Shown: in pieces, positions 8,244-17,600 of the stretch
Layout: every line of letters starts with the position of its first letter
How positions within the stretch are numbered: the first letter of the stretch is position 1
DNA from: Streptomyces griseoflavus
GTDB lineage: Bacteria; Actinomycetota; Actinomycetes; Streptomycetales; Streptomycetaceae
NCBI RefSeq assembly: GCF_014649995.1
Contig: NZ_BMUC01000002.1
Span: 186,662-250,661 of the forward strand
Length of the DNA: 64,000 bases
Direction of reading: 5' to 3'
Translations under genes and position numbers: made by a program
The notes under the pieces: generated by a model
The model's input: only the letters and a program-made list of their open reading frames with translations
What the model was told of the DNA's origin: nothing
Databases searched by the model: none

Positions 8244-8690
8244 TCAGCCGGCGACGACCTCGATGTTGACCTTGGCGTCAACCTCGGGGTGCAGACGCAC
8301 GGACGTCTCGTGGGCGCCCAGCGTCTTGATCGGCGTACCCAGCTCGATGCGGCGCTTGTCGACCTCGGGACCACCGGCAGCCTTGATCGCGGAAGCGACG
8401 TCGGCCGGCGTGACGGAACCGAAGAGACGACCGGCGTCGCCGGAGCGCACGGCCAGGCGGACCTTAACACCCTCGAGCTGGGCCTTCACCTGGTTGGCCT
8501 GCTCGATGGTCTGGATCTCGTGGATCTTGCGAGCACGACGGATCTGCTCGACGTCCTTCTCGCCACCCTTGGTCCAGCGGATCGCGAGCTTCCGCGGAAC
8601 CAGGTAGTTGCGAGCGTAGCCGTCCTTGACGTCGACGACGTCGCCCGCGGCACCGAGGCCGGAGACCTCGTGGGTGAGGATGATCTTCAT
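8244..8690 (-). CDS. rplI: 50S ribosomal protein L9
   Basis: A 148-residue protein, the normal length. It has the N-terminal RNA-binding domain [31 protein letters not shown] (family signature), a long connecting helix (about 40-75) and the C-terminal domain. It binds 23S rRNA near the L1 stalk and helps keep reading frame. It is the last gene of the rpsF-ssb-rpsR-rplI operon, 18 bp after rpsR, and ends near a strong terminator. Confidence 0.98.
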   Translation of the reverse strand: MKIILTHEVSGLGAAGDVVDVKDGYARNYLVPRKLAIRWTKGGEKDVEQIRRARKIHEIQTIEQANQVKAQLEGVKVRLAVRSGDAGRLFGSVTPADVASAIKAAGGPEVDKRRIELGTPIKTLGAHETSVRLHPEVDAKVNIEVVAG

Positions 8691-8708
8691 GAGTCGGTCA
8701 CCCTTCCC

Positions 8709-8945
8709 TTATCGCGCGGTGGAGGTGTAGGGCAGCAGCGCCATCTCACGGCTGTTCTTGACAGCCGTGGCGACGTCACGCTGGTGCTGCGTGCAGTTGC
8801 CGGTCACGCGGCGGGCACGGATCTTGCCGCGGTCGGAAATGAACTTCCGCAGCATGTTCGTGTCCTTGTAGTCCACGTACGTGACCTTGTCCTTGCAGAA
8901 TGCGCAGACCTTCTTCTTAGGCTTGCGCACAGGCGGCTTCGCCAT
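8709..8945 (-). CDS. rpsR: 30S ribosomal protein S18 (zinc-binding form)
   Basis: A 78-residue S18 with the family core [14 protein letters not shown] and I-R-A-R-R-V-T-G-N. It carries Cys14, Cys17, Cys51 and His54, so this is the zinc-binding (C+) paralogue. In Streptomyces a cysteine-less copy is normally encoded elsewhere and induced by zinc starvation through Zur. S18 pairs with S6 on the platform of the small subunit; S6 is encoded two genes upstream in the same operon. Confidence 0.98.
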   Translation of the reverse strand: MAKPPVRKPKKKVCAFCKDKVTYVDYKDTNMLRKFISDRGKIRARRVTGNCTQHQRDVATAVKNSREMALLPYTSTAR

Positions 8946-8987
8946 GATGTTTCTCCTGTGTGATCAAGAAGTGTGGGTACGGCCCGC

Positions 8988-9584
8988 CTAGAAGGGGGGC
9001 TCGTCCGAGTAGCCGCCGCCCTGCTGGCCGCCGCCGGAGCCACCGCCCCAGCCGCCGCCACCGCCCTGCTGGCCACCGGCGGGAGCGCCGGTCGCCCACG
9101 GGTCGTCGGCCGGAGCGCCGCCGCCCTGCTGGCCGCCACCGGGGCCGCCGCCCCAGCCGCCGCCACCCTGGCCGCCACCGCCGCCCTGGCCACCGCCGTA
9201 CCCACCCTGGCCACCTCGGCCGGTGGTCTTGGTGACCTTGGCCGTGGCGTTGCGCAGGCTGGCGCCGACTTCCTCGACGTCCAGCTCGTAGACCGTGCGC
9301 TTGACGCCCTCACGGTCCTCGTAGGACCGCTGCTTCAGCCGGCCCTGCACGATGACGCGCATGCCTCGCTGGAGCGACTCGGCGACGTTCTCCGCCGCCT
9401 GACGCCAGACCGAGCAGGTGAGGAACAGGCTCTCGCCGTCCTTCCACTCGTTCGTCTGACGGTCGAAGGTGCGGGGGGTCGACGCGACACGGAACTTCGC
9501 GACGGCCGCACCGGACGGGGTGAAGCGCAGCTCGGGGTCGTCGACAAGATTGCCGACGACCGTGATGACGGTCTCGCCTGCCAT
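8988..9584 (-). CDS. ssb: Single-stranded DNA-binding protein
   Basis: A 198-residue SSB. The OB fold fills residues 1-110, starting [13 protein letters not shown] and containing [13 protein letters not shown] glycine/glutamine-rich disordered linker (about 120-190) is followed by the acidic C-terminal tip Y-S-D-E-P-P-F, which recruits partner proteins. It coats single-stranded DNA at forks and repair sites. It sits between rpsF and rpsR, the widespread bacterial arrangement. Many Streptomyces have a second SSB elsewhere, so this is the operon (SsbA-type) copy. Confidence 0.97.
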   Translation of the reverse strand: MAGETVITVVGNLVDDPELRFTPSGAAVAKFRVASTPRTFDRQTNEWKDGESLFLTCSVWRQAAENVAESLQRGMRVIVQGRLKQRSYEDREGVKRTVYELDVEEVGASLRNATAKVTKTTGRGGQGGYGGGQGGGGGQGGGGWGGGPGGGQQGGGAPADDPWATGAPAGGQQGGGGGWGGGSGGGQQGGGYSDEPPF

Positions 9585-9662
9585 GGGGGAACCTCTCGGC
9601 GGGTTTGCTGCTTGGCTGCTTGTGCTGCTACTCGGATCCCGGGATCAGCTGAGCGGAAGGGC

Positions 9663-9953
9663 TCAGTGGGTCTCGGGACGGAGGACCTTGGTCCGGAGGA
9701 CCGACTCGTTCAGGTTCATCTGGCGGTCGAGCTCCTTGACGACCGCAGGCTCGGCCTGCAGGTCGATGACCGAGTAGATGCCCTCGGGCTTCTTCTTGAT
9801 CTCGTACGAGAGACGACGACGGCCCCAGGTGTCGACCTTCTCGACCTTTCCGCCGCCGTCACGGACGACAGAAAGGAAGTTCTCGATCAGCGGGGAGACA
9901 GAACGCTCCTCGAGATCGGGGTCGAGGATGACCATCACCTCGTAGTGACGCAT
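9663..9953 (-). CDS. rpsF: 30S ribosomal protein S6
   Basis: A 96-residue S6 starting [12 protein letters not shown]. The ATG has an almost ideal AAAGGAGGT, which decides the start against longer in-frame options. The ferredoxin-like fold is complete, with [10 protein letters not shown] in the middle and Y-S-V-I-D-L. It forms a dimer with S18 on the ribosome. It is the first gene of the operon with ssb, rpsR and rplI. The leader contains a small hairpin that may matter for control. Confidence 0.98.
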   Translation of the reverse strand: MRHYEVMVILDPDLEERSVSPLIENFLSVVRDGGGKVEKVDTWGRRRLSYEIKKKPEGIYSVIDLQAEPAVVKELDRQMNLNESVLRTKVLRPETH

Positions 9954-9981
9954 GTGGAACCCACCTCCTTTGGACTCAGCG

Positions 9982-10000
9982 GCCACGGTCGTTCCGTGGC
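9982..10000 (-). promoter_or_regulatory. Hairpin in the rpsF leader
   Basis: A 7-bp stem (GCCACGG/CCGTGGC) with a 5-nt loop lies about 20 nt upstream of the rpsF ribosome site in the transcribed leader. Many bacteria have an S6:S18-binding hairpin here. The similarity is positional only; I could not confirm the conserved bulge. Confidence 0.3.
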
Positions 10001-10267
10001 AGGAGGGTCGTGATGCGTTGCGCAACGATGCCCGTCAGTAGAACAGCCGCCACTGACAATCGAGCCGGGCGGCGGATTCCAGACCGGCCGGGAGGAGCGT
10101 GGCCCTTCCCTGCCTCCTTCTGGATCTGTGCGGACAGACACCGGTGCAGACGCTACAGAGTACCCGCACAGCGCCTTCCGGTTGAAATCCTGGCGTGAGG
10201 ACCGTCAATCTGGACACATCGGGTGTGTACGGCGCTACGATCCGCCGCCTTTCGCAGGAGGTGCCCC
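10001..10267. other. Divergent promoter region between rpsF and a small membrane-protein gene
   Basis: No gene is seen. It should hold the rpsF promoter (leftward) and the promoter of the 104-residue membrane protein (rightward). A 12-bp perfect palindrome, CGTTGCGCAACG, is at 10016-10027 and could be a regulator site. Confidence 0.5.
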
Positions 10268-10582
10268 ATGGCACAGGCATTGCGACCCAACACCGCCGGA
10301 GGTCTTTTCGCCACCGACGGCAAGCCCCACCCCCTCCAGGACACCCTGCTCGCGGTGACCCTGGTGCTGGGAATCACGTCCTTCATCACGGCGATGTTCC
10401 ACCATCTGCACCTGGTCAGTTCCTGGACCGGCCTGGTGGGCATCCTCACCGGCGCGTACGGCCAGTGGATCTCGGTGACGACGCGAGGGCGCTTCGGTCT
10501 CGTCCTGGGCCTCGGCGCCTCGGCGGTCGGGTTCTTCCTGGGCATGGCACACGGTGGCCTCTTCGGCGGCGTCGTCGACTGA
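10268..10582 (+). CDS. Small integral membrane protein, unknown function
   Basis: A 104-residue protein starting at an ATG with AGGAGG 7 bp upstream. About 30 polar residues (M-A-Q-A-L-R-P-N) precede three hydrophobic segments (about 32-52, 57-75, 82-100). I do not recognise a named family, though genes of this kind are usual beside the streptomycete rpsF operon. A hairpin terminator follows, so it is probably monocistronic. No catalytic motif is visible. Confidence 0.75.
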   Translation: MAQALRPNTAGGLFATDGKPHPLQDTLLAVTLVLGITSFITAMFHHLHLVSSWTGLVGILTGAYGQWISVTTRGRFGLVLGLGASAVGFFLGMAHGGLFGGVVD

Positions 10583-10615
10583 CACCGGGCACCACCCCTC
10601 CTGAACACCGTCGAA

Positions 10616-10642
10616 CGCCCCGGCCGGCCACGGGCCGGGGCG
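10616..10642 (+). terminator. Hairpin terminator
   Basis: A 10-bp perfect stem CGCCCCGGCC/GGCCGGGGCG with a 7-nt loop, 34 bp after the small membrane-protein gene. Confidence 0.75.
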
Positions 10643-10748
10643 AAGGTCCCGTGCGCCCAACCGGGGCGCCCCCGAGGCGCAGTAGGCTTCGCGCGAGAGC
10701 CGGAGCCCCTGAACCCATGGGGACACACCAGCCCGAGGAGCGCCCCGA

Positions 10749-11870
10749 ATGAGCCTGACCCTGAGGACCATCAGCCGAGAGCAGCATCTGGCGTACATCC
10801 AGAGCCTGCCGTCGGCGAGTCACATGCAGGTCCCGGCCTGGGCCGATGTCAAGGCGGAGTGGCGCTCCGAGAACCTCGGCTGGTTCGACGACCGGACCGG
10901 TGAGATGGTCGGCGCCGGCCTGGTCCTCTACCGTCAGCTGCCCAAGATCAAGCGCTATCTGGCCTATCTGCCCGAGGGCCCGGTCATCAACTGGTTCGCG
11001 CCGAATCTCCAGGAGTGGATGGAGCCGATGCTCGCGCACCTGAAGCAGCAGGGCGCGTTCTCGGTCAAGATGGGACCGCCGGTGATCATCCGGCGCTGGG
11101 AGGCCCCGACCATCAAGAAGGGCATCCAGGACCAGGATGTGAAGCGCCTGCGCGACCTGGAGGCCGACTTCATCGAGCCGCGTGCCTTCGAGGTCGCCGA
11201 CAAGCTGCGCCGCATGGGCTGGCAGCAGGGCGAGGACGGCGGTGCCGGATTCGGTGACGTCCAGCCCCGCTACGTCTACCAGGTACCGCTGGCCAACCGC
11301 TCCCTGGAAGAGGTCCACAAGAACTTCAACCAGCTGTGGCGCCGCAACATCAAGAAGGCGGAGAAGGCCGGCGTCGAGGTCGTCCAGGGGGGTTATGACG
11401 ACCTGCCCGAGTGGCAGCGGCTGTACGAGATCACGGCGGTGCGCGACCACTTCCGGCCCCGCCCGCTGTCGTACTTCCAGCGCATGTGGACGGCCCTCAA
11501 CACCGAGGACCCCAACCGCATGCGGCTGTACTTCGCCCGCCACAACGGCGTGAACCTCTCCGCGGCGACGATGCTGATCGTCGGCGGGCACGTCTGGTAC
11601 TCCTACGGTGCCTCCGACAACATCGGCCGTGAGGTCCGGCCCTCGAACGCGATGCAGTGGCGGATGCTGCGCGACGCCTACGCGCTCGGCGCCACCGTCT
11701 ACGACCTGCGCGGCATCTCCGACTCGCTGGACGAGACCGACCACCTCTTCGGACTGATCCAGTTCAAGGTGGGCACCGGCGGCCAGGCGGCCGAGTACCT
11801 CGGCGAATGGGACTTCCCCCTGAACAAGCTGCTCCACAAGGCGCTCGACATCTACATGTCGCGCCGCTGA
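10749..11870 (+). CDS. Fem-type peptidoglycan bridge aminoacyltransferase (FemX-like)
   Basis: A 373-residue protein of the FemA/B/X (FemABX, PF02388) family. These use aminoacyl-tRNA to add an amino acid to the stem lysine or diaminopimelate of lipid II or the uncross-linked peptide. The twin GNAT-like folds are recognisable: the first third contains V-P-A-W-A-D-V-K-A-E-W, and the second half has L-W-R-R-N-I-K-K-A-E-K and Y-D-L-R-G-I (near residue 318). Streptomyces have LL-diaminopimelate with a single glycine bridge, so a FemX-like first-glycine transfer is the expected role. The alanine-racemase-fold gene follows in the same direction, suggesting a shared envelope function. Confidence 0.88.
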   Translation: MSLTLRTISREQHLAYIQSLPSASHMQVPAWADVKAEWRSENLGWFDDRTGEMVGAGLVLYRQLPKIKRYLAYLPEGPVINWFAPNLQEWMEPMLAHLKQQGAFSVKMGPPVIIRRWEAPTIKKGIQDQDVKRLRDLEADFIEPRAFEVADKLRRMGWQQGEDGGAGFGDVQPRYVYQVPLANRSLEEVHKNFNQLWRRNIKKAEKAGVEVVQGGYDDLPEWQRLYEITAVRDHFRPRPLSYFQRMWTALNTEDPNRMRLYFARHNGVNLSAATMLIVGGHVWYSYGASDNIGREVRPSNAMQWRMLRDAYALGATVYDLRGISDSLDETDHLFGLIQFKVGTGGQAAEYLGEWDFPLNKLLHKALDIYMSRR

Positions 11871-11971
11871 CCGGTTCTTCGTCACGGTCTTCGTCTTCGT
11901 GGCCCCGAGGGCTGCGTCGGCTCCCATACCTTTGATACACCGCAGCCACGAGAAAGGTTCCAGGTCCGGCC

Positions 11972-13003
11972 ATGGCGCTCACGCTCTACGTCGACACCGC
12001 GCGCTGGCGGGCGCATCACAAGCACGTGCAGGAGCAGTTCCCGGGACTGGTCCCGGTCTGCAAGGGCAACGGCTACGGCTTCGGCCACGAGCGCCTCGCC
12101 GAGGAGGCCACCCGGCTGGGCTCGGACGTCCTCGCCGTCGGCACGACGTACGAGGCGGCCCGCATCAAGGACTGGTTCGGCGGTGACCTGCTGGTGCTGA
12201 CGCCGTACCGACGGGGCGAGGAGCCGGTACCGCTGCCGGACCGGGTCATCCGCTCGGTGTCGTCGGTCGACGGCGTGTACGGCCTGGTCGGTGCCCGGGT
12301 CGTCATCGAGGTGATGTCCTCGATGAAGCGGCACGGCATCAGCGAGCAGGACCTGCCCCAGCTGCACTCCGCGATAGAGAACGTGCGCCTGGAGGGCTTC
12401 GCCATCCACCTGCCGCTGGACCGCACGGACGGCTCGGACGCCGTCGAGGAGGTCATCGGCTGGATGGACCGCCTGCGGGCGGCCCGCCTCCCCCTGCACA
12501 CGATGTTCGTGAGCCACCTCAAGGCCGACGAACTCGCCCGGTTGCAGCAGCAGTTCCCGCAGACCCGCTTCCGTGCCCGGATCGGTACCCGGCTGTGGCT
12601 GGGCGACCACGAGGCGACCGAGTACCGGGGCGCGGTCCTGGACGTCACGCGCGTCGCCAAGGGGGACCGGTTCGGCTACCGGCAGCAGAAGGCCGCCTCC
12701 GACGGCTACCTGGTGGTCGTGGCGGGCGGTACGTCGCACGGGGTGGGCCTGGAGGCTCCCAAGGCCCTGCACGGCGTCATGCCGCGCGCCAAGGGCGTCG
12801 CCCGGGCCGGCCTCGCCACGGTCAACCGGAACCTGTCGCCGTTCGTCTGGGGCGGCAAACAGCGTTGGTTCGCCGAGCCCCCGCACATGCAGGTGTCGAT
12901 CCTGTTCGTGCCGTCCGACGCGCCCGAGCCGACCGTCGGTGAGGAGTTGGTGGCCCATCTCCGGCACACCACCACGCAGTTCGACCGGCTCGTCGACCGC
13001 TGA
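11972..13003 (+). CDS. Alanine racemase-fold PLP enzyme
   Basis: A 343-residue protein with the fold-type III PLP barrel. The PLP-lysine motif is V-C-K-G-N-G-Y-G-F-G, with Lys30 as the Schiff-base residue. The barrel continues with V-L-A-V-G-T-T and F-V-S-H-L. The C-terminal part (after about 240) is much reduced compared with canonical alanine racemase, and the usual catalytic tyrosine motif is not evident. It may therefore be a racemase with altered substrate or a non-catalytic relative. It follows the Fem ligase by about 100 bp and precedes a terminator, which supports a role in amino acid supply to cell wall peptides. Confidence 0.78.
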   Translation: MALTLYVDTARWRAHHKHVQEQFPGLVPVCKGNGYGFGHERLAEEATRLGSDVLAVGTTYEAARIKDWFGGDLLVLTPYRRGEEPVPLPDRVIRSVSSVDGVYGLVGARVVIEVMSSMKRHGISEQDLPQLHSAIENVRLEGFAIHLPLDRTDGSDAVEEVIGWMDRLRAARLPLHTMFVSHLKADELARLQQQFPQTRFRARIGTRLWLGDHEATEYRGAVLDVTRVAKGDRFGYRQQKAASDGYLVVVAGGTSHGVGLEAPKALHGVMPRAKGVARAGLATVNRNLSPFVWGGKQRWFAEPPHMQVSILFVPSDAPEPTVGEELVAHLRHTTTQFDRLVDR

Positions 13004-13010
13004 CAGCATG

Positions 13011-13043
13011 AAGGCCGGGCACGGATCCACCGTGCCCGGCCTT
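13011..13043. terminator. Terminator between racemase-like gene and GT87 gene
   Basis: A 13-bp stem (13011-13023 with 13031-13043) followed by CTTTCG. It lies between convergent genes, immediately after the racemase-like gene. Confidence 0.85.
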
Positions 13044-13100
13044 TCGCGCTCCTGGTGGGACGTCGGCCTCTGAAGGGACGCCACCCGGCGTGCTGTTCGC

Positions 13101-14600
13101 TCAGAGCGAACCGCCGGTGGCTTCCGTCCTGCCCCACTCCACCCGGGGCCCTTCGAAGTGGGCCGCGTGCCGTGCGGGGCGGTCCGCGGGACCGAGCACG
13201 AAGACGTCCTCGGCGCCGTCGAGCACACCGCCCGAGGGGTCGTCGTCACCGGACCGGCGCACCGGATCCTTCTCCGGCATCAGGATGTCGCGCACGACCA
13301 TGACGCACAGGTAGAGCGTCCCCAGCAGGTGGATCCCGATGGCCCAGTGGTAGCCGTCGGTGGGCAGGCCCTTGTGGGCGTCGCCGCTGGTCGTATAGGC
13401 GAGGTACATCCAGATGCCCAGGAAGTACGCCACCTCACAGGCCTGCCAGACGAGGAAGTCACGCCACTTCGGCCGGGCGAGGGCCGCCAGCGGCACCAGC
13501 CACAGGACGTACTGCGGCGAGTACACCTTGTTGGTGAGGATGAACGCCGCGACGATGAGGAAGGCCAGCTGGGCGAAGCGTGGCCGGCGGGGCGCCATCA
13601 GCGCGAGGGCGGCGACGCCTGCGCAGCACAGCAGCATCAGCAGCGTGGCCAGCGTGTTGACCGTGTCCGTGCTCAGCGGATCGTCCGAGTTCTGCGCCAG
13701 GATCAACCAGAAGGAGCCGAAGTCGACACCCCGTTCCTGGCTGAAGGTGTAGAACTTCGACCAGCCCTCGAAGGCGAAGAGCATCACGGGCCCGTTCACG
13801 ACGATCCAGGCGACCGCGGCTCCGGCGAGGGCCGTGCCGTACTGCCGCCACCGGCCCGCCCGCCAGCACAGCACCAGCAGCGGCCCGAGCAGCAGCACGG
13901 GATAGAGCTTGGCGGCCGTGGCGAGCCCCAGGAGGAGACCGAACGCCAGGGAACGCCCTCGGGACCACATCAGCATCGCGGCGGCCGTCAGAGCGACCGC
14001 CAGCAGGTCCCAGTTGATGGTCGCGGTCAGCGCGACGGCAGGAGCCAGTGCGACCAGGAGGCCGTCCCAGGGGCGCCGGGCGTGGGTGCGGGTCACGCAG
14101 ACGGCGATGACGGCCGCACAGGCCATGAGCATCCCGGCGTTGACCATCCAGTACCACTGCTCCTGGTCCTGGATACTGCCGCTGCCGGGGGTGAGCCAGG
14201 CCGCGACCTCCATGAACACGCCGGTCAGCACCGGGTACTCGAGGTACTGCATGTCCCCAGGCAGCCGGTCGAAGTACGGCACCAGTCCGTCGGCGAAGCC
14301 GCGCCCCTGGTAGAGGTGGGGGATGTCCGAGTAGCAGGCATGCGTGTACTGGGAACTGGCGCCGAAGAACCAGCCGCCGTTGTAGCAGGGCGCTTTCTGC
14401 ACCATGCCGAGGGCGAACATACCGATCGCCACGAGCGCGATCACCCGCACCGGGGTCCACCAGGACCTGCCGGGCAGGACACGCCGCCCCAGCGGCCCGC
14501 CGATCAGCTCGCTGCCTGCCGCGGCGACCCGGTCCTCCTCGGTCGGCCGCACGGGCTCCGGCTCCTGGACGCTCGCGTGCGTCGATTCTCCACTGGGCAT
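13101..14600 (-). CDS. GT87-family membrane glycosyltransferase
   Basis: A 499-residue polytopic membrane protein with about ten hydrophobic segments, matching the GT87/DUF2029 family (PF09594). These are polyprenyl-phosphate-mannose-dependent mannosyltransferases of the C superfamily, working on the outer face of the membrane. The first extracytoplasmic loop has Y-S-D-I-P-H-L-Y and later Y-L-E-Y-P-V-L-T, where the catalytic acidic residues of the family lie. I chose the ATG at 14600 because AGGA lies upstream; the ATG at 14609 is an alternative. The acceptor is unknown. It lies downstream of the PBP gene on the same strand, separated by a terminator and parS. Confidence 0.82.
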   Translation of the reverse strand: MPSGESTHASVQEPEPVRPTEEDRVAAAGSELIGGPLGRRVLPGRSWWTPVRVIALVAIGMFALGMVQKAPCYNGGWFFGASSQYTHACYSDIPHLYQGRGFADGLVPYFDRLPGDMQYLEYPVLTGVFMEVAAWLTPGSGSIQDQEQWYWMVNAGMLMACAAVIAVCVTRTHARRPWDGLLVALAPAVALTATINWDLLAVALTAAAMLMWSRGRSLAFGLLLGLATAAKLYPVLLLGPLLVLCWRAGRWRQYGTALAGAAVAWIVVNGPVMLFAFEGWSKFYTFSQERGVDFGSFWLILAQNSDDPLSTDTVNTLATLLMLLCCAGVAALALMAPRRPRFAQLAFLIVAAFILTNKVYSPQYVLWLVPLAALARPKWRDFLVWQACEVAYFLGIWMYLAYTTSGDAHKGLPTDGYHWAIGIHLLGTLYLCVMVVRDILMPEKDPVRRSGDDDPSGGVLDGAEDVFVLGPADRPARHAAHFEGPRVEWGRTEATGGSL

Positions 14601-14640
14601 GTCGCACATCCTGCCGTACCCGGAGGGGGATACGCCGAGG

Positions 14641-14667
14641 GCCGCCGTACCCGGTGGGTACGGCGGC
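14641..14667 (-). terminator. Hairpin terminator after the PBP gene
   Basis: A 12-bp perfect stem (14641-14652 with 14656-14667) with a 3-nt loop lies between the co-directional PBP and GT87 genes. The perfect parS at 14672 is adjacent. Confidence 0.75.
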
Positions 14668-14671
14668 CCGT

Positions 14672-14685
14672 GTTTCACGTGAAAC
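14672..14685. other. parS: parS site (perfect)
   Basis: GTTTCACGTGAAAC, 18-bp palindrome including flanks, between the PBP gene and its downstream hairpin. Confidence 0.93.
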
Positions 14686-14708
14686 ACCCAAGCCGGGCGA
14701 TAACGGAA

Positions 14709-17330
14709 CTAACCGGCCGGGCCTCCGAAGAGACCGCCTCCGTTGCCGCCTCCTCTGCTGTTCCCGGGCTCACCGCTCTCCGTGGGATCGGGTGAGGAGG
14801 AGGCCCCTCCGTCCGTACCGCCGTTGTCCCCGCCACCCGGGCCGGTTCCGCCCGTCTCCTCGTCGTCGTCCTTGCAACGGAAGTCGAAGGGGCCGCACGT
14901 CTCGGTCTGCGTGGGCTGCGGCGGAGCGGTGGTCTCGGTCTTCGTGGGGGACGGAGGCGCCGAAGGAGTCGCCTCCTCGGTCTCCGTGGCCGTCGGGGTC
15001 GGAGTCGGCGCGCCGAGCCCGTCCGCGATCTCGCCGATCTTCTCCGCGGCGGGGAAGCCGGGGTCGGGTTCGCCCTTCAGCGCGGACTTCATGAACTCGG
15101 TCCACACCTCCGTGGGGATGTCACCACCGTGGATGGAGTCCTTGCCCGCCGTGCCGTTCATGGAGAGGAGCTTGTGGCTCTTGGGGTCCTCACGGAACAT
15201 CGTGACGGAGGTCGAGAGCTGCTTGGTGTAGCCGACGAACCACGCCGACTTGTTCTCGTCGGTCGTACCGGTCTTGCCGGCTGCCGCCCGGCCCAGCTCC
15301 TTGGCGTGCTGTGCGGTGCCGTTCTCGATCACGTTCTCGAGCATGTCGGTGATGTTGTTCGCCACGTTCTCGGGCATGGCCTGCTTGATCCGCGGCTTCT
15401 CGAAGCCGGGCAGCTCCGTCCCCTTGTGCTTGACGGCGGTCACCGAGTACGGATCGGCCTGCTTCCCCGACGCCGCGAAGGTCGCGTAGGAATCGGCCAT
15501 CCGGATCGCGCTGGGGGTCGAGGTACCGAGCGCGAACGACGCGTTCAGCCCGGCGAAGCTGTCCTTGAGGATGCCGGACCTCTCGGCGACGTCCGCCACG
15601 TTCTTCATCCCCACATCCATGCCGAGCTGCACGAACGGGGTGTTGACGGACTGCTCCATGGCCTTGCGCAAGGTGATGTAGCCCCACGGGTAGGGGCTTT
15701 CGTTCTTCTGCCGGAAAGGCGTGTTGTCCTTCTTGAGGACGAGCGAGCCGTCGTTGTTCCGGACCTCCAGGTTGTCGTCGCCGTTGTACTTGCTCTGCGG
15801 CGAGACCCCCTCACCGTCGGTCTTGTAGGTACCGTGCTGCATCGCCGCGGCCATCACGTACGGCTTCCACGTCGAACCGACGGGGATGCCGGAGGTGTCC
15901 GCGTTGTTGTTGAAGTGGCCGTTCTCGAAGCCGGCACCACCGTAGAGGGCGACGATCGCACCGTCGTTGGGCTTCACGGCCGCCGCACCGAACTGGACGT
16001 GCTGGTCCAGTTCGCGCTTCGGGTCGATGTTCTCCTTCTCGACCTTCTTGACGGCCTTGGCCAGCGCCTCGACCTTCTCCCTCTCGAACGTGGTCGTGAT
16101 CTGGTAACCGCCCTGGTCGAACTGTGCCTCCGTGATGTCGGAGTTCTTCAGGACGTACCGCTTCGCGGTGTCGACGAGGTAGCTGATCTGGCCGGTCATG
16201 CCCTTGATCGCCTTGCGGTCCTGGGGCACGGGGTATTCCTTGACCGCCTCCTGGTACTCGGCGTCCGTGAGGCGGTTGTCGCCGTGCATCTGCTCGAGGA
16301 TCCAGCCCCAGCGCTCCTCGGAACGCTTGCGGTTGGCCTCGGCGGTGGCGGACGGGTCGAGGTTCTGGTTGCCCGCGGGGTCGTAGTACGTCGGGCCCTT
16401 GAGCAGCGCGGCGAGGAAGGCGCACTGGCTCGGGGTGAGTTCGACGGCGTCCTTGCCGTAGTAGGTCTGGGCGGCTGCCTGGATGCCGTAGGCGCCGCGA
16501 CCGTAGTACGAGGTGTTCAGGTACCCCTGGAGGATCTCGCTCTTGGAGAGCTTGGTGCCCACCTTGATCGAGATGAACATCTCCTTGAACTTCCGGGAGA
16601 CCGTCTGCTCCTGGCTCAGGTAGGTGTTCTTGACGAACTGCTGGGTGATCGTCGAACCACCCTGTGTGTCACCGCCCCGCACCATGTTGCCCAGGGCGCG
16701 GGCGATACCCATCGGGTCCACACCGGAGTCGTCGTAGAAGGTCTTGTTCTCGGCCGAGATCACCGCCCACTGCATCGCCTCGGGGATGCGGTCGATCGTG
16801 ACGTTCTGCCGGTTCTGGCCGCTGCCCGTGGCGACCATCTGGGTGCCGTCGGCCCAGTAGTAGACGTTGTTCTCGGACGTCGCCGCGGCGTGGCCCTCGT
16901 CCGGCACGCTCACCATCGCGTACCCGATGCCCGCGACGGCCACCAGGCTTCCGAGGAACGCGATGCACAGGCCGGACACGAGCCTCCAGGAAGGCGTCCA
17001 GCGGCGCCAGCCGTCCTTGTCGTGGCGCGGATAGTCGATCATCCGCTTCTTGGCGGGAGGGGCCGCACGGCCTCTCCCGCGACCGGATCCGGCGGGGCCT
17101 GCTCGCCGGGCCCCGCCACGCTGTGCCGCGCGTCGTGCCTCGACGCGGCTGCCGTGCGTGCGGTCCTCTCCCCCCGAGCCACGGGAACCCGACCCATAGG
17201 AATCGGACGGAGATCCGGTGGCGCCTCGCGGTGCCGCGCGGCGGCCGGAGGACGAGCCGGACTGGCCGCGTCGGGCCGCGGCACGTCCGCCTCCCTGCGG
17301 CTGCGGCGGTTTGCGACGGTGCTCGCTCAT
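14709..17330 (-). CDS. Bifunctional class A penicillin-binding protein
   Basis: An 873-residue class A PBP (transglycosylase plus transpeptidase) that polymerises and cross-links peptidoglycan outside the membrane. A long basic, Gly/Arg-rich cytoplasmic tail (1-115) precedes one membrane helix (about 117-140). The GT51 domain carries E-N-K-T-F-Y (Glu194), G-G-S-T-I-T-Q-Q and R-K-F-K-E. The transpeptidase has S-T-W-K with Ser486, S-V-N at 561-563 and K-T-G at 686-688. The C-terminus is a Pro/Thr/Glu-rich and then Gly-rich tail (after about 760), probably spanning the wall. The start ATG has GAGGAG upstream. No PASTA domain is seen. Confidence 0.95.
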   Translation of the reverse strand: MSEHRRKPPQPQGGGRAAARRGQSGSSSGRRAAPRGATGSPSDSYGSGSRGSGGEDRTHGSRVEARRAAQRGGARRAGPAGSGRGRGRAAPPAKKRMIDYPRHDKDGWRRWTPSWRLVSGLCIAFLGSLVAVAGIGYAMVSVPDEGHAAATSENNVYYWADGTQMVATGSGQNRQNVTIDRIPEAMQWAVISAENKTFYDDSGVDPMGIARALGNMVRGGDTQGGSTITQQFVKNTYLSQEQTVSRKFKEMFISIKVGTKLSKSEILQGYLNTSYYGRGAYGIQAAAQTYYGKDAVELTPSQCAFLAALLKGPTYYDPAGNQNLDPSATAEANRKRSEERWGWILEQMHGDNRLTDAEYQEAVKEYPVPQDRKAIKGMTGQISYLVDTAKRYVLKNSDITEAQFDQGGYQITTTFEREKVEALAKAVKKVEKENIDPKRELDQHVQFGAAAVKPNDGAIVALYGGAGFENGHFNNNADTSGIPVGSTWKPYVMAAAMQHGTYKTDGEGVSPQSKYNGDDNLEVRNNDGSLVLKKDNTPFRQKNESPYPWGYITLRKAMEQSVNTPFVQLGMDVGMKNVADVAERSGILKDSFAGLNASFALGTSTPSAIRMADSYATFAASGKQADPYSVTAVKHKGTELPGFEKPRIKQAMPENVANNITDMLENVIENGTAQHAKELGRAAAGKTGTTDENKSAWFVGYTKQLSTSVTMFREDPKSHKLLSMNGTAGKDSIHGGDIPTEVWTEFMKSALKGEPDPGFPAAEKIGEIADGLGAPTPTPTATETEEATPSAPPSPTKTETTAPPQPTQTETCGPFDFRCKDDDEETGGTGPGGGDNGGTDGGASSSPDPTESGEPGNSRGGGNGGGLFGGPAG

Positions 17331-17600
17331 CGAACGACTACTCCTCGGGCAGGCGCACCCTTGCGCGCCTGGAAACGGCGGCTGGTTTCCGGTCCCCCCG
17401 AAGTACGGATGTGGCGCTGTGCGCATTCACCCGTACCGCACCGGGGACCAAGACGCCCCCGGACGTCACTCGGTTCCCGGCGGTATGCATGGCGCACAGA
17501 CTACGCACCACCGAAACCCGCCGAGCACAGAAGTTCACCTCAAATCAGGCAACTTGCTCGCAACGAATCGGTGATGTGATCCCGTTCACCTTTCTCCCCC
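17331..17600. other. PBP/padR divergent intergenic region, no gene
   Basis: No credible gene in either direction. It must contain the PBP promoter reading leftward; I could not identify convincing boxes. The rightward padR promoter and operator lie just downstream and are listed separately. Confidence 0.5.
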
